Assembly (NCBI RefSeq): GCF_009870125.1
Contig: NC_046683.1
Coordinates: forward strand, 57,613,869-57,677,868
DNA length: 64,000 nt
Direction of reading: 5' to 3'
From: Drosophila pseudoobscura
Taxonomy: Eukaryota; Arthropoda; Insecta; Diptera; Drosophilidae
The position numbers and the translations under genes are program-made. Shown here in pieces: positions 49,721-61,700 of the stretch. Within the stretch, counting starts at the first letter, position 1; the number at the start of each line of letters is the position of its first letter. The notes beneath the pieces are model-generated. The model did no database searches and was not told the DNA's origin. It saw only the letters and a program-made list of their open reading frames with translations.

Positions 49721-49899
49721 CAGGACATTTACATAGGATATGCATTCCAAAGATTATACAAATTTAATTTACCCAGTTGTTAGGGGCTCAATGAATGTTG
49801 TTCGTGAATCTTATATATATATATGTATTTATAATAAATCGGATTTCAAGTCTTAAATATAAGCAATCCAAGTGGCAACAAAGAAAGTAGTTTCATTTC

Positions 49900-50501
49900 C
49901 TACTTAACTAAGTCGGCTAACTTTGAACGCCTATACTCTTTCCTGGCCTCATCAAGGAGCACATTGTGCAGCAGATTGCGGTTCTGTGATTGATCCATAA
50001 ATAGGGAAGGGTAGGGATTGCCACGGAGTTCAAGCACCGACTGTCTGTAGTACATTCCCGGATAATCACGCGGAGCTTTGTACATTCGAGTGTACGATAC
50101 ATTGTAGTTTTCGTAGCGGGGAACGAGTACTTTAAACAGCTTATGTACCAGCTGTTTCTCCAGGAGCCAATAATCAGCTAGTTCCATAGTGGCCCTATGC
50201 CGGTCCCCATGTCGTATGGCATTGGAAATGAGCTGTTTTCGAATGGGAATGGGATGTATTCAACTGAATTGGAACTGAAAAAGTATTCGACATTTATACG
50301 CACCAGTTCAGCGTAGCCACGAGCTTCATCGGCCCGATTGTAGTACAGTTCAATACGCTCATGCTTCATCAAGGCAGTAACAGTTTTACGTAGCTTCAGC
50401 AAGCGCCCCTCAGCTCCATCTGGATTCTTCAAATTACGCTGATTGGGCCGCACAGCAATCCGCAGCTGTGACATCAGTTTAGTTACATCTGCCTGATTCA
50501 T
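49900..50501 (-). CDS. mRpL17: Mitochondrial large-subunit ribosomal protein L17
   Basis: Two exons, 50304-50501 and 49900-50232, phase 0 junction, 176 residues. ATG 50499-50501 (MNQADVTKLMSQLRIAV) was chosen; the upstream TTG frame is not. It is the L17/bL17 family: LKKLRKTVTAL-like segment (LLKLRKTVTALMKHERIELY), Arg-rich contacts with rRNA (DEARGYAE, AIRHGDRHRATMELADYWL), and the C-terminal extension found in mitochondrial forms (LFKVLVPRYENY...YPSLFMD). It builds the mitochondrial large ribosomal subunit near the exit tunnel. The gene lies about 200 bp downstream of Psf1 on the same strand. Confidence 0.93.
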
Positions 50502-50704
50502 TTTTATCAAGTTTAAACTTTAAATTCTAAGGAAACCAAAAGACGAGCCCGTCACGTAAGACCGGCGAACAGCTGACAGGCCCCAATCGATGTTTCCACA
50601 CCAGTTACACGATTAATCGACAGGAAATATCGGAAGTAAGATATACACGGATCTGTAAAATTATTTATTACTGTCATATATTTTATCTAAAATAGTTTTT
50701 ACCG

Positions 50705-51313
50705 TTAAGCTATGTGCTGCAATATGCCCTGCCGCACAAGAGACTCCACCTGGGCCCGCGGCAAATAGTGCTGACTGTTCTTCTTCAAATGGATTAGCTC
50801 TCCATCATCCAATTCAAATTTTCCATAGTCCTCCATGCAGCGCACCTCAATGTACAGAGATTTGGGAGGCCGTAGATTATTTGTCAGATCGATGCCCTGC
50901 CCTTGGCTGCAGCCAGCGATGCACATGTAGGCCGCCAAAGACTTGGAGTAGTTGTTGAAAAACTGAACCTCGGGCTCGCACAGGGCCTGCTTGATATCAC
51001 CAGGAATAATTGGTCCGAATTCCCAGCGTAACGCTTTGATGCGTTTACTGCGCTCGTACAAGTAAGCCAGTAAACAACGTTTGTTCCGCTGCAACGCCGC
51101 ATGCCTATAATTTAGCAGCGGCCACAAACTCCGATCGCCAGAGCTGTTGTAGCTGGAAGCCTGAGCGACGTTCTCCTCGAAAATAGCCTTTATCTCCTCA
51201 AGTACTTGGCGCACTCCGTCGTCATCAAAAGCGGGAATGGTTTGGGAGGACCTTTCCAGGTCCTTCAGCAATTCGAAGGCTTTATCGCCAAACAATTTGT
51301 TTTCGCGGCTCAT
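50705..51313 (-). CDS. Psf1: GINS complex subunit PSF1
   Basis: A single exon, 202 residues, ATG 51311-51313 to stop at 50705-50707. PSF1 is one of four GINS subunits, part of the CMG replicative helicase. The helical N-terminal A domain (FGDKAFELLKDLER, RHAALQRNKRCLLAYLYERSKRIKALRWEFG) and the small C-terminal B domain (SLYIEVRCMEDYGKFELDDG, then HYLPRAQVESLVRQGIL) are both present. Full family length. It is divergently arranged with Tudor-SN, start codons 505 bp apart. Confidence 0.95.
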   Translation of the reverse strand: MSRENKLFGDKAFELLKDLERSSQTIPAFDDDGVRQVLEEIKAIFEENVAQASSYNSSGDRSLWPLLNYRHAALQRNKRCLLAYLYERSKRIKALRWEFGPIIPGDIKQALCEPEVQFFNNYSKSLAAYMCIAGCSQGQGIDLTNNLRPPKSLYIEVRCMEDYGKFELDDGELIHLKKNSQHYLPRAQVESLVRQGILQHIA

Positions 51314-51818
51314 TACTTTCTTTTATTTAGAGATGTGTGTTACCGCGCGGCACCGATAAACACGGATTCCAACACTTATCGTGTCTGTTTTGTCGATAGT
51401 CTGGTCCACAGTCGAACTCGTTGTGCTGGTGCAATCATGCCGAAATGCAATTTAGAGCCATGTCTCAACCTACATCGAATACTAATTCGTTATCAGCATC
51501 GAACTTTCGATCGTTTGACATAAAAATCTCATACAATTCGTCGCTAGAGATATGATCACGCCATCTGCATCGATAGTTCCCAGACATCGATGAAGAACCC
51601 AGTGCTGGAAAATGAAAATACAAATATATCGGTGGTTCATCATCCCCAGCACGACCCACAGTTGCTGTGAAAATTCGGACGATTTTGTGTGTGGCTCCTC
51701 CTTGCTCAAATAACTTAATTAAGTTAGAAGCTGTCAGTAACGTGACAAATATAATCCGCTTATTACAGCCTTGTGTAAGGGCCTTTTGGTAAAAACCTCA
51801 CCCGCATTTCTACGTAAA
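51314..51818. promoter_or_regulatory. Shared Psf1 / Tudor-SN promoter region
   Basis: A 505-bp spacer between divergent start codons. It contains CATCGATA (51567-51574, one mismatch to the DRE TATCGATA), ACATCGAT near 51,583 and TGTCGATAG near 51,392. DRE motifs are typical of housekeeping and replication gene promoters in Drosophila, fitting Psf1. No coding sequence is supported. Confidence 0.55.
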
Positions 51819-54800
51819 ATGGCAACAGCAGCCAATACCGTGACAGCTGCCGGAGCACCGAAAGATGGTGCGCCTCCAGCCCCAGCGAAGACGTTGTCCG
51901 GAATTGTGAAACAAGTAAGTTCATTTGAATAAAAAGGAGTTGGGGCGGATTCAGGCTGTGCGTGGACTCAGCCTTAGGGAACTTGCTCGCAATTTGGAAA
52001 GGAAATAAATGTATTATCTGTCATCAGCGTGGCAAATGCGGCGGCTTGTTAAAATGACCGAGTGCAGCTCTGACAAGTGCGAAAGAGACGTGCGTATTGA
52101 CGCTATGAGTGTGTGAGTGACACGTTGCACACGCTTGTCCAAAGAAGAAATGAAAGTTATCGAAGGTGCCAACCTGGCAGATTTTCTTCAGCGCGGTGCT
52201 AGTTTCGTATACGTATTTATGTATGTATATATGCATGTGTGTGTATTCGTTCATTCGTGTGCCTGAGAGGTTGTTGTTATTGTGGACATTGGCAACGTCA
52301 TCAACACAATTTGCCGGTGTTTCTGATCGCTTTTAATGGTGCGGTTTACTATGAAAGCATTTTTGTGGACTCGAACGTTGCCATGTACATAAAATATGGG
52401 TATTTTTCTGTTTTATAAAAAGCACTTCTCGGTGTATGGCAATTTGTTCGTTCCTAACCTCTTCGGCGAATACATTGGCCCTCGGCAGGCATTTCGCCCC
52501 AACATGCAGGCGTACATACATATGCATGTACATGCATGTATGTATACAAAATAAATAAATATAATTCCGTTAAGGATTCATTCTCCCAACTTTCTCTTTT
52601 CGACAATACTGGCCCAATTGACCATTTCCGTCACTCCCATGATATTTTCAGACACATAAATAAACTCGATGCACCTTTGTCCTGGTCTATGGTGATAACA
52701 ATTATCTGTCGATCCGTTTATAGAAAGTAGAAGAAACAGACCAGAGGTGTGTCGTTGGCATCCGTACGTTTTAACAGCAAAACCTGTTGAGCATTTTTAG
52801 AGAAAAGTCCGCCCTTTTTGTCATCGAAACGTATGCCGATAGGAGTTATAAAAAGATTTATTGGACAAAATTCCTAGGTGAATATTAGCTGCCCCTGGCG
52901 GTATTTCTTAGTTTCTTAGTCCAATTCGCACGTGCTCTACAAGCCTAAATGTGCACAATAGATGCACTTCTCAGCAGACTCGACCGTTTTACTGATCCCC
53001 AAGTAGAGAGCTACAAAGTTTTCCAACTTTTCTATTGAAATCGGGGGCATTGTTATCTTAAAAGAATTGTTAATAATATTTTAAAAAAATACAAAATATC
53101 GATAGCATTTTGAATAGATTGTGATTTAAGAAGAGGTGGAACAATGGGCGAAACAATAGACGATAGCATCCGATAGTGTCGAAAAATAACAATGCCACCA
53201 CTACAGACATGTGCATGCCACTTTAACCTCACTTCGGGCCTCGTTCGCTATTTTTTAGGTGCTCTCTGGCGACACATTGGTAATTCGCGCCACCAAGGGT
53301 GCCCCACCTCCGGAGAAACAAATTACCTTCTCACATGTCCTAGCACCGAAACTAGCTCGTCGGCCCGGTGCTGGCGGTGACGAGACTAAAGACGAACCTT
53401 GGGCCTGGGAGTCAAGGGAATTCCTGCGTAAGAAGTTGATCGGCGTTGAAGTGACGTTCACTTTCGACAAGCCCGCCAATTCCAACCGGGAGTACGGTTT
53501 CGTGTGGATTGGAAAGGATAAGGAAACTGGCGAAAATGTGGTTGAGTCGATTGTGCGCGAGGGTTTGGTGTCCGTCCGCCGCGAAGGACGCCCCACGCCT
53601 GAGCAACAAACTCTAATTGAGCTGGAAGACCAAGCTCGTGCCGCTGGTCGCGGTAAGTGGTCGCATAATGTGAACGCCGTAGACAAGGTTCGTAACATCA
53701 AGTGGGCTCACGAGAATCCTGCCCACATTGTTGATATCTATGGAGGAAAGCCTGTCAAGGCTATCATCGAACACGTGAGAGACGGCTCAACTGTGCGCGC
53801 GTTTCTGCTGCCCGATTTCCATTATATAACTCTCATGATATCCGGAATTCGTTGCCCGGGCGTAAAGCTGGATGCTGATGGCAAGCCCGACCTTAGCGTC
53901 AAGGTGCCGTTCGCAGATGAGGCCCGCTACTACGTCGAGACACGCCTCTTGCAACGTGATGTCGAGATCCGACTGGAATCGGTTAACAACTCGAACTTCA
54001 TCGGATCGATTCTGTATCCGAAGGGCAACATTGCAGAGTCGCTGTTGCGCGAAGGCTTAGCCAAGTGCGTGGACTGGTCCATGGCGGTAATGAAGACAGG
54101 TGAGTGTACAGTCCAACCGACAGTATTCATTGACAAGTTCACAGGCAGCTCGTTTGCTCAGCGCAGCACCCAATTGGTACATAACCTTGCGATGTGCTGC
54201 TTTACTGAGCAGGCGGCTGCTAGATAAATGACGGACTCCAAGAATGTTGTGGCAGATTCATATTGCCGCTGTGTTCATTTCACCCCGCCGACATCCGCAT
54301 TCTGAGATAGAAATGTTTATGAATATATATTTCAACATTTCAATTAAATACGTTTGTTTCTTCCGTTTGCAGGTGCGGATAAGCTGCGCGCTGCGGAGCG
54401 TATTGCCAAGGAGAAACGCCTTCGCCAGTGGCAAGACTATCAAGCGAAAACACCCGCTTTTAACTCGAAGGAAAAAGATTTTGGAGGCACTGTAATCGAG
54501 GTCTTCAATGGCGATGCTATCAATGTGCGTCTCTTTAATGGCCACGTTAAAAAGGTGTTCTTCTCGTCAATAAGGCCGCCACGTGACCAGCGTGCTGTGG
54601 TTGGCACGGATGGTGAGGAAATTGTGAAGGCTCCACCGCGTGGAAAGAACTACCGGCCGCTTTATGAGATTCCGCACATGTTTGACGCGCGCGAATTCCT
54701 GCGTAAGAAACTGATCAACAAGAAAGTGACGTGTAATCTGGATTACATCTCGCCGCCTCGCGAAAATTTCCCTGAGAAGTACTGTTACACAGTCTTGATC

Positions 54801-56614
54801 GGTGGTCAGAATGTGGCTGAAGCCATGGTGGCAAAGGGCTTGGCTACATGCGTCCGCTACCGCCAAGATGACGATCAGAGATCTTCCGCCTACGATCAAC
54901 TGATTGCTGCTGAGCAGCAAGCTATCAAGGGACTGAAGGGCCTGCACGCAAAGAAGGATAACGCTACTCTGCGTGTGAACGATCTGACTGTTGACCATTC
55001 CCGAATCAAGGTGCAGTACTTGCCCTCGTGGCAGCGTGCCCTTCGATCCGAAGCCATCGTCGAGTTTGTTGCGAGCGGCTCCCGTCTGCGTATTTTTGTG
55101 CCAAAGGACAGCTGTCTGGTGACATTCCTGCTAGCAGGAATATCTTGTCCGCGCTCTTCTCGCCCCGCCTTGAATGGCGTACCTGCCCAAGAAGGAGAAC
55201 CGTTCGGTGACGAAGCTCTTACCTTTACCCGCGAGCGTGTTTTGCAACGCGAAGTTTCCGTGCATATTGACACCACTGACAAGGCAGGCTCTGCAGTCAT
55301 TGGCTGGCTGTGGACCGACAGCGGGGCCAACCTCTCAGTTGCTCTTGTGGAAGAAGGTCTTGCCGAAGTGCACTTCAGTGCGGGAAAGTCCGAGTACTAT
55401 CGCCTGTTGAAGAGTGCCGAGGATCGTGCCAAGGCGGCCAAGAAGAACATCTGGGTCAACTATGTGGAGCAAGTGGAGCCAGAGGAGAAGGTTGTTGTTG
55501 AGGAGGAAAAGGATGAGAAGGTCGTGGTAGAGCGCAAAGTCAACTACGAAAATGTAATTGTTACTGAAATTACCGAGACTCTAACATTCTTCGCACAGTC
55601 GGTGGAGAACGGCCCCAAGCTCGAAACACTAATGAGCAAGCTGCATGCTGACTTCCAAGGCAATCCCCCCATCGCCGGATCGTACACGCCCAAGCGTGGC
55701 GATCTGGTGGCCGCTCAGTTCACCTTCGACAATCAATGGTATCGCGCCAAGGTGGAACGAATTCAGGGAAGCAACGCTACCGTTTTGTACATCGATTACG
55801 GCAACAAGGAGGTAAGCGTACGACCATATGAAAACAATATTTGCACGCTCCTTAGATCCGTTTCCGCCTCGAAGTGAAACGCATGAGTCATAAGCTTGCT
55901 AAATCAAAACTGCTTCTGCGTGTGACGTGTTGACCTTGCACGAGGGTGTGCACCAAACTCTACAGTAACGCCAAATGGGTGCTCTGTGCCGAGCCGTGAG
56001 GAGTTCTCTACAACGGTGCAAAGGATGATCCATATTTTTTGGTTCAACCGCTGTCCACAGTAGCTGCAATAACTCGCGTGCGAAGCAAGTGCCCAGAGTT
56101 ACTGGGGGCACCCGAATCGTGCTTCGTCATATGTCTCCAGTAGCGACACTCACTATACAAAATGTTTTCGTTTGCGGCATGCTAATGTATGTTTTTCCTT
56201 CAGACCCTGCCCACCAATCGTTTGGCTGCCTTGCCGCCAGCCTTCAGCAGCGAGAAGCCATATGCTACGGAGTACGCTTTGGCTTTGGTTGCTCTGCCTG
56301 CTGACAACGAGGATAAGGAGGAAGCCCTACGCGCTTTTTCTGAAGACGTTTTGAACCATAAAGTGCAGCTTAATGTGGAGTTGAAGGTGGCCGGAGCACC
56401 AAACTTGGCCACACTGCACGATCCGACAACTAAAGTTGACTTTGGAAAACAGCTCGTTGCCGAAGGCCTCGTACTGGCGGAGAAACGTCGTGAGCGAAAG
56501 CTCAAGGATCTTGTGGATCAGTATAGGGCCGCGCAAGAAGCCGCTTTAGCCGCCCATTTGGCCATCTGGAAGTACGGAGACATAACACAGGACGATACTC
56601 CCGAGTTCCGCTAG
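51819..56614 (+). CDS. Tudor-SN: Tudor-SN (SND1) multi-nuclease-fold RNA-binding protein
   Basis: Four exons, 51819-51914, 53259-54099, 54373-55811 and 56204-56614, phases 0, 1, 0, total 928 residues, the expected length. Tudor-SN is a cytoplasmic RNA-binding protein linked to RISC, stress granules and edited RNA. Four staphylococcal-nuclease-like domains start at about residues 28 (LSGIVKQVLSGDTLVIR), 198 (VKAIIEHVRDGSTVRAFLL), 349 (GGTVIEVFNGDAINVRLF) and 540 (AIVEFVASGSRLRIFVP). A Tudor domain follows at about 752-830 (PKRGDLVAAQF, WYRAKVERI, YIDYGNKE) inside a fifth, split nuclease fold that ends at DTPEFR. The last intron interrupts the Tudor domain right after YGNKE. Frames that run on past the donors at 54100 and 55812 are read-through and not coding. 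Intron 1 (1.3 kb) carries a perfect DRE. Confidence 0.96.
53097..53104. promoter_or_regulatory. Perfect DRE motif in Tudor-SN intron 1
   Basis: Exact TATCGATA about 160 bp upstream of exon 2. It could mark an intronic enhancer or a second promoter; the next in-frame ATG in exon 2 would remove the start of the first nuclease domain, so a second coding promoter is doubtful. Confidence 0.35.
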
Positions 56615-57144
56615 GAGTTGGCTTAAAACGTGGAGTAGGCCTGTGGCGTGGAGCGCGTTGCTAGCCGAAATGTTTGTCTGCCACATACCCGCCCTTTATA
56701 TACATAACAACAAGCAACAACTTAAAGAATATGAAATTACTAATTCTATCTATACACACCAATATATATGAAACATATACTAAATTGGAAAACATACATA
56801 CATTTGAGCAATGGCATGGAAGAACACAATACACATTTTGTATGCTTTAAGCAGCTGGTAAATCGATATCGATTTTCGTTTTCAATTTTTTTTTTTTCAA
56901 ACAAGATCCTTTAAATAAATATACGACACAAACTAGAAGCAATTGAACCTTTTTGTATCCTCCATTAAATAGAGACACATAACACAGAAAGTAATAACAT
57001 TTTTGCATGAGTAGAATATGCTGCGTATATGTAAACCGAAAAGATACACTTTTTAAATTTGATTATTTTATTTTATTGTAAAGTGTTTTTGCATTACTGA
57101 GTAAATACATCTAAAGAATTTTTTATAAAACAAATTCAGACATT
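56615..57144. other. Convergent 3' region between Tudor-SN and wac
   Basis: Holds the Tudor-SN 3' UTR (AATAAA near 56,913) and the wac 3' UTR. AT-rich, with an ATCGATATCGAT palindrome near 56,863. No coding sequence. Confidence 0.6.
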
Positions 57145-57763
57145 TTACTCCTTACGCTCCAGCGAATGTACCTTTTGCATAATACTCTCAATATTGAAGT
57201 CCTTCGGGATCTCGAGAGCTCTCTGTCTGTCGAGCAAAGCCTGTTTGGTAGCCAGTTGATTGCTGCGCTGCAGCTGAACGTCTCCGTCAGGAATCAATTG
57301 TTTTTCGGCCGCGGATTTAAATCTAGAGCGCGAGGAAAATAAATTAATTGATATTCATTATATGTATGCATTAAACGGGGTCCTGATTACCGTTCCAATA
57401 CAGCTACATCTTTGGATGTTTCGTCGATTGAAGTCTTGATGCGCTGCAGATCTGTTTGCTGCTGCGCGATTATCAGGTTGTTTTCTATACGGTCTTTCTG
57501 TAGTCCATAATATAATTCATTTAAATAGTTTAATTCCAACTCGTGAACGCCCAAGTCTGCATACAATTGTGCACTCTTGCTCAAAAGCGACAAATCTTCA
57601 TTGGAAAAATCGCGCAGTTCAACACCAGCCATCTTCAACAGACTTTCATAATGTTGACCCAGGTCTTTCAGTGCCTTTATCTCTTCTTGCAGCTTTAAAT
57701 TCTCTACACATACGAATGAAAATTAACTTAGTTTCATTGAAGATTTCCATTCAACTCACCCAT
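57145..57763 (-). CDS. wac: Augmin (HAUS) subunit Wac, HAUS1-like
   Basis: Three coding exons, 57760-57763, 57391-57703 and 57145-57322, total 495 nt and 164 residues, the length I recall for wee Augmin component. Augmin recruits gamma-tubulin to existing spindle microtubules. The first coding exon holds only ATGG; it is supported by a GTGAGT donor and by phase 1 agreement with the next exon (acceptor TGTGTAG), giving MENLKLQEEIKAL. The protein is almost entirely helical coiled coil (QLYADLGVHELELNYLNELYY, then AVLERFKSAAEKQL, ALLDRQRALEIPKDFNIES), as expected. Name rests on coiled-coil sequence, length and its place next to mRpL17 and Tudor-SN at 61B. Confidence 0.88.
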
Positions 57764-58778
57764 TATAAATAAAGATTCCCAGACTATCGTTGACTGATCA
57801 ACTCTTTTGCCCGCTTGTTTTCAAACTATCGAATCCAATCTTGTGTTAAATGCTACGACAAACACTGTAAACTAAAGCTTTGGTCGCCGTAACTCTGTTT
57901 TAATTAAGGAAAATAAAGATATCAAATGAAACTGGTCGCAGATTGTTTTTGGCGCGTGCACTTTTGGTAAACTCTGCAATAATTGTATCGTGCGTCGATG
58001 GTTTTCATTCGATGCATCGATTAACAATATGTCACTTCGCACTGTCACTAATCATACAGAGAATAGATGTACCAGTGTTCACACAACAAAAATGTCGCAA
58101 ACGAATTGCCTGCGGACGGTCCCACGGTCTTAGGCTCTGGCCGTCACACACAATATGTGATATATGATTGTATGTATTTTTTTAATTTTTAGCACTTGAA
58201 CAGTTATTCTGATATTGTGGGGCAAGTAATAGAAATGTTGAAGTAATGGGTATGGAGCCGAGAAGCGGAAATAAAATCGAAATTATACACGCATTAACAC
58301 AACACAAATCATTTCACAAGAGCCGAAGACCCTGGGATCGTCCGCAGCGAAATCGTTTGCGACATTTTCGTTGCATGAACTGGCACATCTACATATATAC
58401 TGTATGGTCAGCGGCAGGGCTGTGACTTGAACATTTATCGGAGATTTCGCTAGACTAGCCTAGCAGAGCATAAAATCGATTTTGTACTGCTACTTTTTCT
58501 TTGTTTACTTTTCCTGTGCAAATTATAATTAAGAATTTAAAAAACTATCACTTAAGGTCGACCCTGCGTGTTTTAGTTGCAGAAGCTCCGGGTTCTGTTA
58601 ATTTTCCGAAGCAAAATGTAAAGCATAATGAATGGCAAATCGATCGATTTTTGACAACGAAGTGGGAAAGTAGCGGTGTCTCATTTTGGGTGTGTGTGTA
58701 CTGCGCCCTGCTAAAAAGTTGAACGCTTTTGAAAAGTGAACCAAATAAAAGTTTGCAACGAACTCGAATTCTTTGGAC
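57764..58778. promoter_or_regulatory. Divergent wac / DIP2 upstream region
   Basis: About 1 kb between head-to-head start codons. ATCGAT motifs occur at about 58,012 and elsewhere, compatible with DRE-like elements. It must contain the 5' UTRs and promoters of both genes. No extra coding sequence supported. Confidence 0.45.
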
Positions 58779-61700
58779 ATGGAGTCTACTTCCTCATTGC
58801 CTGGGTACATTCGCGAGAAGCTCGCTGAATTAGATCTAGAGCTCTCAGAAGGTATGTAATTGTATCCATATGTATATACATATGTACGTGCCTATGTATT
58901 TAGTTTTCATGTTTTGATTACCCCCATGAAAGTAAATACATATATTTGTGTGCAATATTGTGCAGTCCATCATTTTTTCATCCCAAACACAGACAGTGCT
59001 TTTTAAGCCGTCTTATGTATTAATAAATATGTAATGCAATCAAAAAATGTTTCAAATTAATAAATTCATGTGATTCCGATACATGCGCCTAGCAGAATGT
59101 GGTGTAAACATGATTTTAAATGTTTAATCAGCATCTGTGCATTCTCTCATACAAGCATATGTATCTTTGTGTGTATACATTCATTCATACACACTCATAT
59201 GCGATTGTGCATATCTAACAACAGCCGAGATAACTGTTAAAGTTGTAATATAATTAGCTTCCAGCCGTTATAAATGCATTTGTGATATGTCCCTATACTT
59301 TTTCAGGCGACATCACGCAAAAGGGCTACGAAAAGAAGCGAGCCAAGTTATTGCAACCGTTTCTAAAAAAGCATGAAGGTATGTACGAAATTGGGAGGAT
59401 TTGAAATATTGTCTTGTGCCATTTAGTTACACATTTTCTGCATACTTTTATGGACAGCCATTAGCGTCGACAAGGCAAAAAGTACGCCGCCACCGCCATA
59501 TTACAACGTTAAAGATGCCAACAACAGCAACAGTCACGGAAACATCAATAATGATGGTGTCATAGTCTCCAGCGAAGGCTATAGCTATGTGACCGAAGTA
59601 CCTTCTCTATCCTCTTCACAGCAAAGACATTCCAAAAAGTTAGACTTTCACCAGTCTTCCTCGATAACAGCATCATCAGCCGCTCAGAGCGGACCGGCTG
59701 GGACACCTGGGTACGAGAATATGCGCCCGCAAGGCGGTGCAGTCGGCGATCCAGGCTATCAGAATACACGCGAACCGAGCGGTTTTCAAAATCAGTCCCA
59801 TTCCTCGTCAAATAATAGTCAACACCGCCAGCGACGCACACAGCGCAAAGTAACGCACAATGAGAAACGTTATCATTCGGGTAGGTCTATCGCAATAATT
59901 GAAACCATTGTATTTCTACTACAAGCGTGAATTCAAACCGCAGAGGTGCGTCAGGAGGCCGTTCAGCAGGCCTTAGCAGCACTTAAAGGTCGACCGAAAC
60001 CTAGTCTTCCGATGCCATCAAAGCGCACATCTGTGCTCAACCGTAGTCCTGGCTGTAACGATGAGCTGGACTCATCTACAGATGACGAATCGATACCAGA
60101 GGAGACCATTTCCCCCGACAAGGAGTACAACTATCCGCGCGATCACATAAGCAATAGCATGATACCACCAGAACCGATAATAAAACCACCAATTCGTGAG
60201 TCATCCATGAGCTCGCAGCAGCATCTGCGACTTGATGTAAAACAGTCACAAACGCCAAATCAGAAGTATTCATCATCGAACAGTGCGGCAGAGAGACGGC
60301 CACCCCAAAATCTGCCCCCACTTGTGAGTATTGACTTGTAGACTTGTAGGCTATATAAAACCTATAACTATTATAATAATAATAATATAATCGTTATTGC
60401 ACGGCAAAACGAGTCAACTGAAAAATATTAAATTTAAAATTAAAAATTCCTTTTTTTGCACAGCCAACATCTGATACATCGAGTATGGAGTCACCGCCTA
60501 TTGCTTACAAGCGAGACAGTGACTTTTCGGACAAAGCATTTAAGCAGAAGCAGTGTGAGTAATTGTATAAATTGTGGATATATTTGTGGACGTAATGCTC
60601 ACAAAAAGGGATTTGGTTTCATCACAAGTGCATCACATACATACATATGTACGTATGTATGTACGTATTAGACCAACCCATTCATGCACAATAGATAGAG
60701 ACCAATTTTCTTATAGTCAATTAAAGTGAACTGCACGTCGACCCAACCCCTTGTATAGCCCAGCTCCGTACAAACAAGCATTAATTTTGCGCTCTTTTAT
60801 TAGTCAACGCTCCAGACATCACACAGTTTAATAATGCCCATCGCATTGCTGACCGCGTTACCCGATATGTGAACGTATCCCAAAGCGAACTTAGCGAGAC
60901 AGATGCGAATGGTAAATGGAAGGTTTCCGCTAAAATACAGCAACTGTTGAACACGCTCAAGAGGCCCAAGCGTCGGCCACTGCCCGAATTCTATGAGGAC
61001 AACGACATTGAGCTTGAGATTGCAGCGAACACTAAGGATCCGAATGCACCAAAACCGGAAGGCAGCACAATGACTCCCGTACAGGGCGAGCAGCTCTCGA
61101 TACCGGCAGGACTGCCGCGCACGCTGGAGTGCGCCCTCCAGCGCTATGGCACAAATTCATTCAAAAGTCCCATGGCCACGGTGCTTGATCCTAATGGAAA
61201 AATAACAACCACCCTGACGTACGGAAAGCTGCTGTCACGTGCACAAAAGATAGCCTACGCACTGTCCACGAAGATATTTAGCAAAGGCCCCGAGCAAGTG
61301 ACTTTGAAGCCGGGCGACCGTGTTGCTTTGGTTTATCCGAATAACGATCCATTGAGGTAAGTTACGATACCAAAGACCTGTCTGTTCAAGGACCATATGC
61401 TAATATGCTAACGAATACTTTCAGTTTTATAACAGCCTGGTATGGTTGCATGTTTCGTGGCTTGGTCCCTCTGCCAATAGAGCTGCCACTCTCGAGCTCC
61501 GACACACCTCCCCAGCAGGTTGGATTCCTGCTCAGTTCTTGCGGCATAACTGTGGCGCTCACGTCGGAGGCTTGCCTGAAAGGTCTGCCCAAATCGACTA
61601 CCACGGGCGAAATTGCGAAGCTAAAAGGATGGCCCCGCTTGCAGTGGTTCGTGACTGAACACTTGCCCAAGCCCCCTAAGGAATTCAACGTTGGCAACTT

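Noticed and set aside
55812-56203. Continuation of Tudor-SN frame past exon 3 as coding sequence
   Set aside because: Frame leads to a stop at 55,877 and breaks the Tudor domain; splicing GTAAGC to TTCAG at 56,203 restores the domain and expected length.
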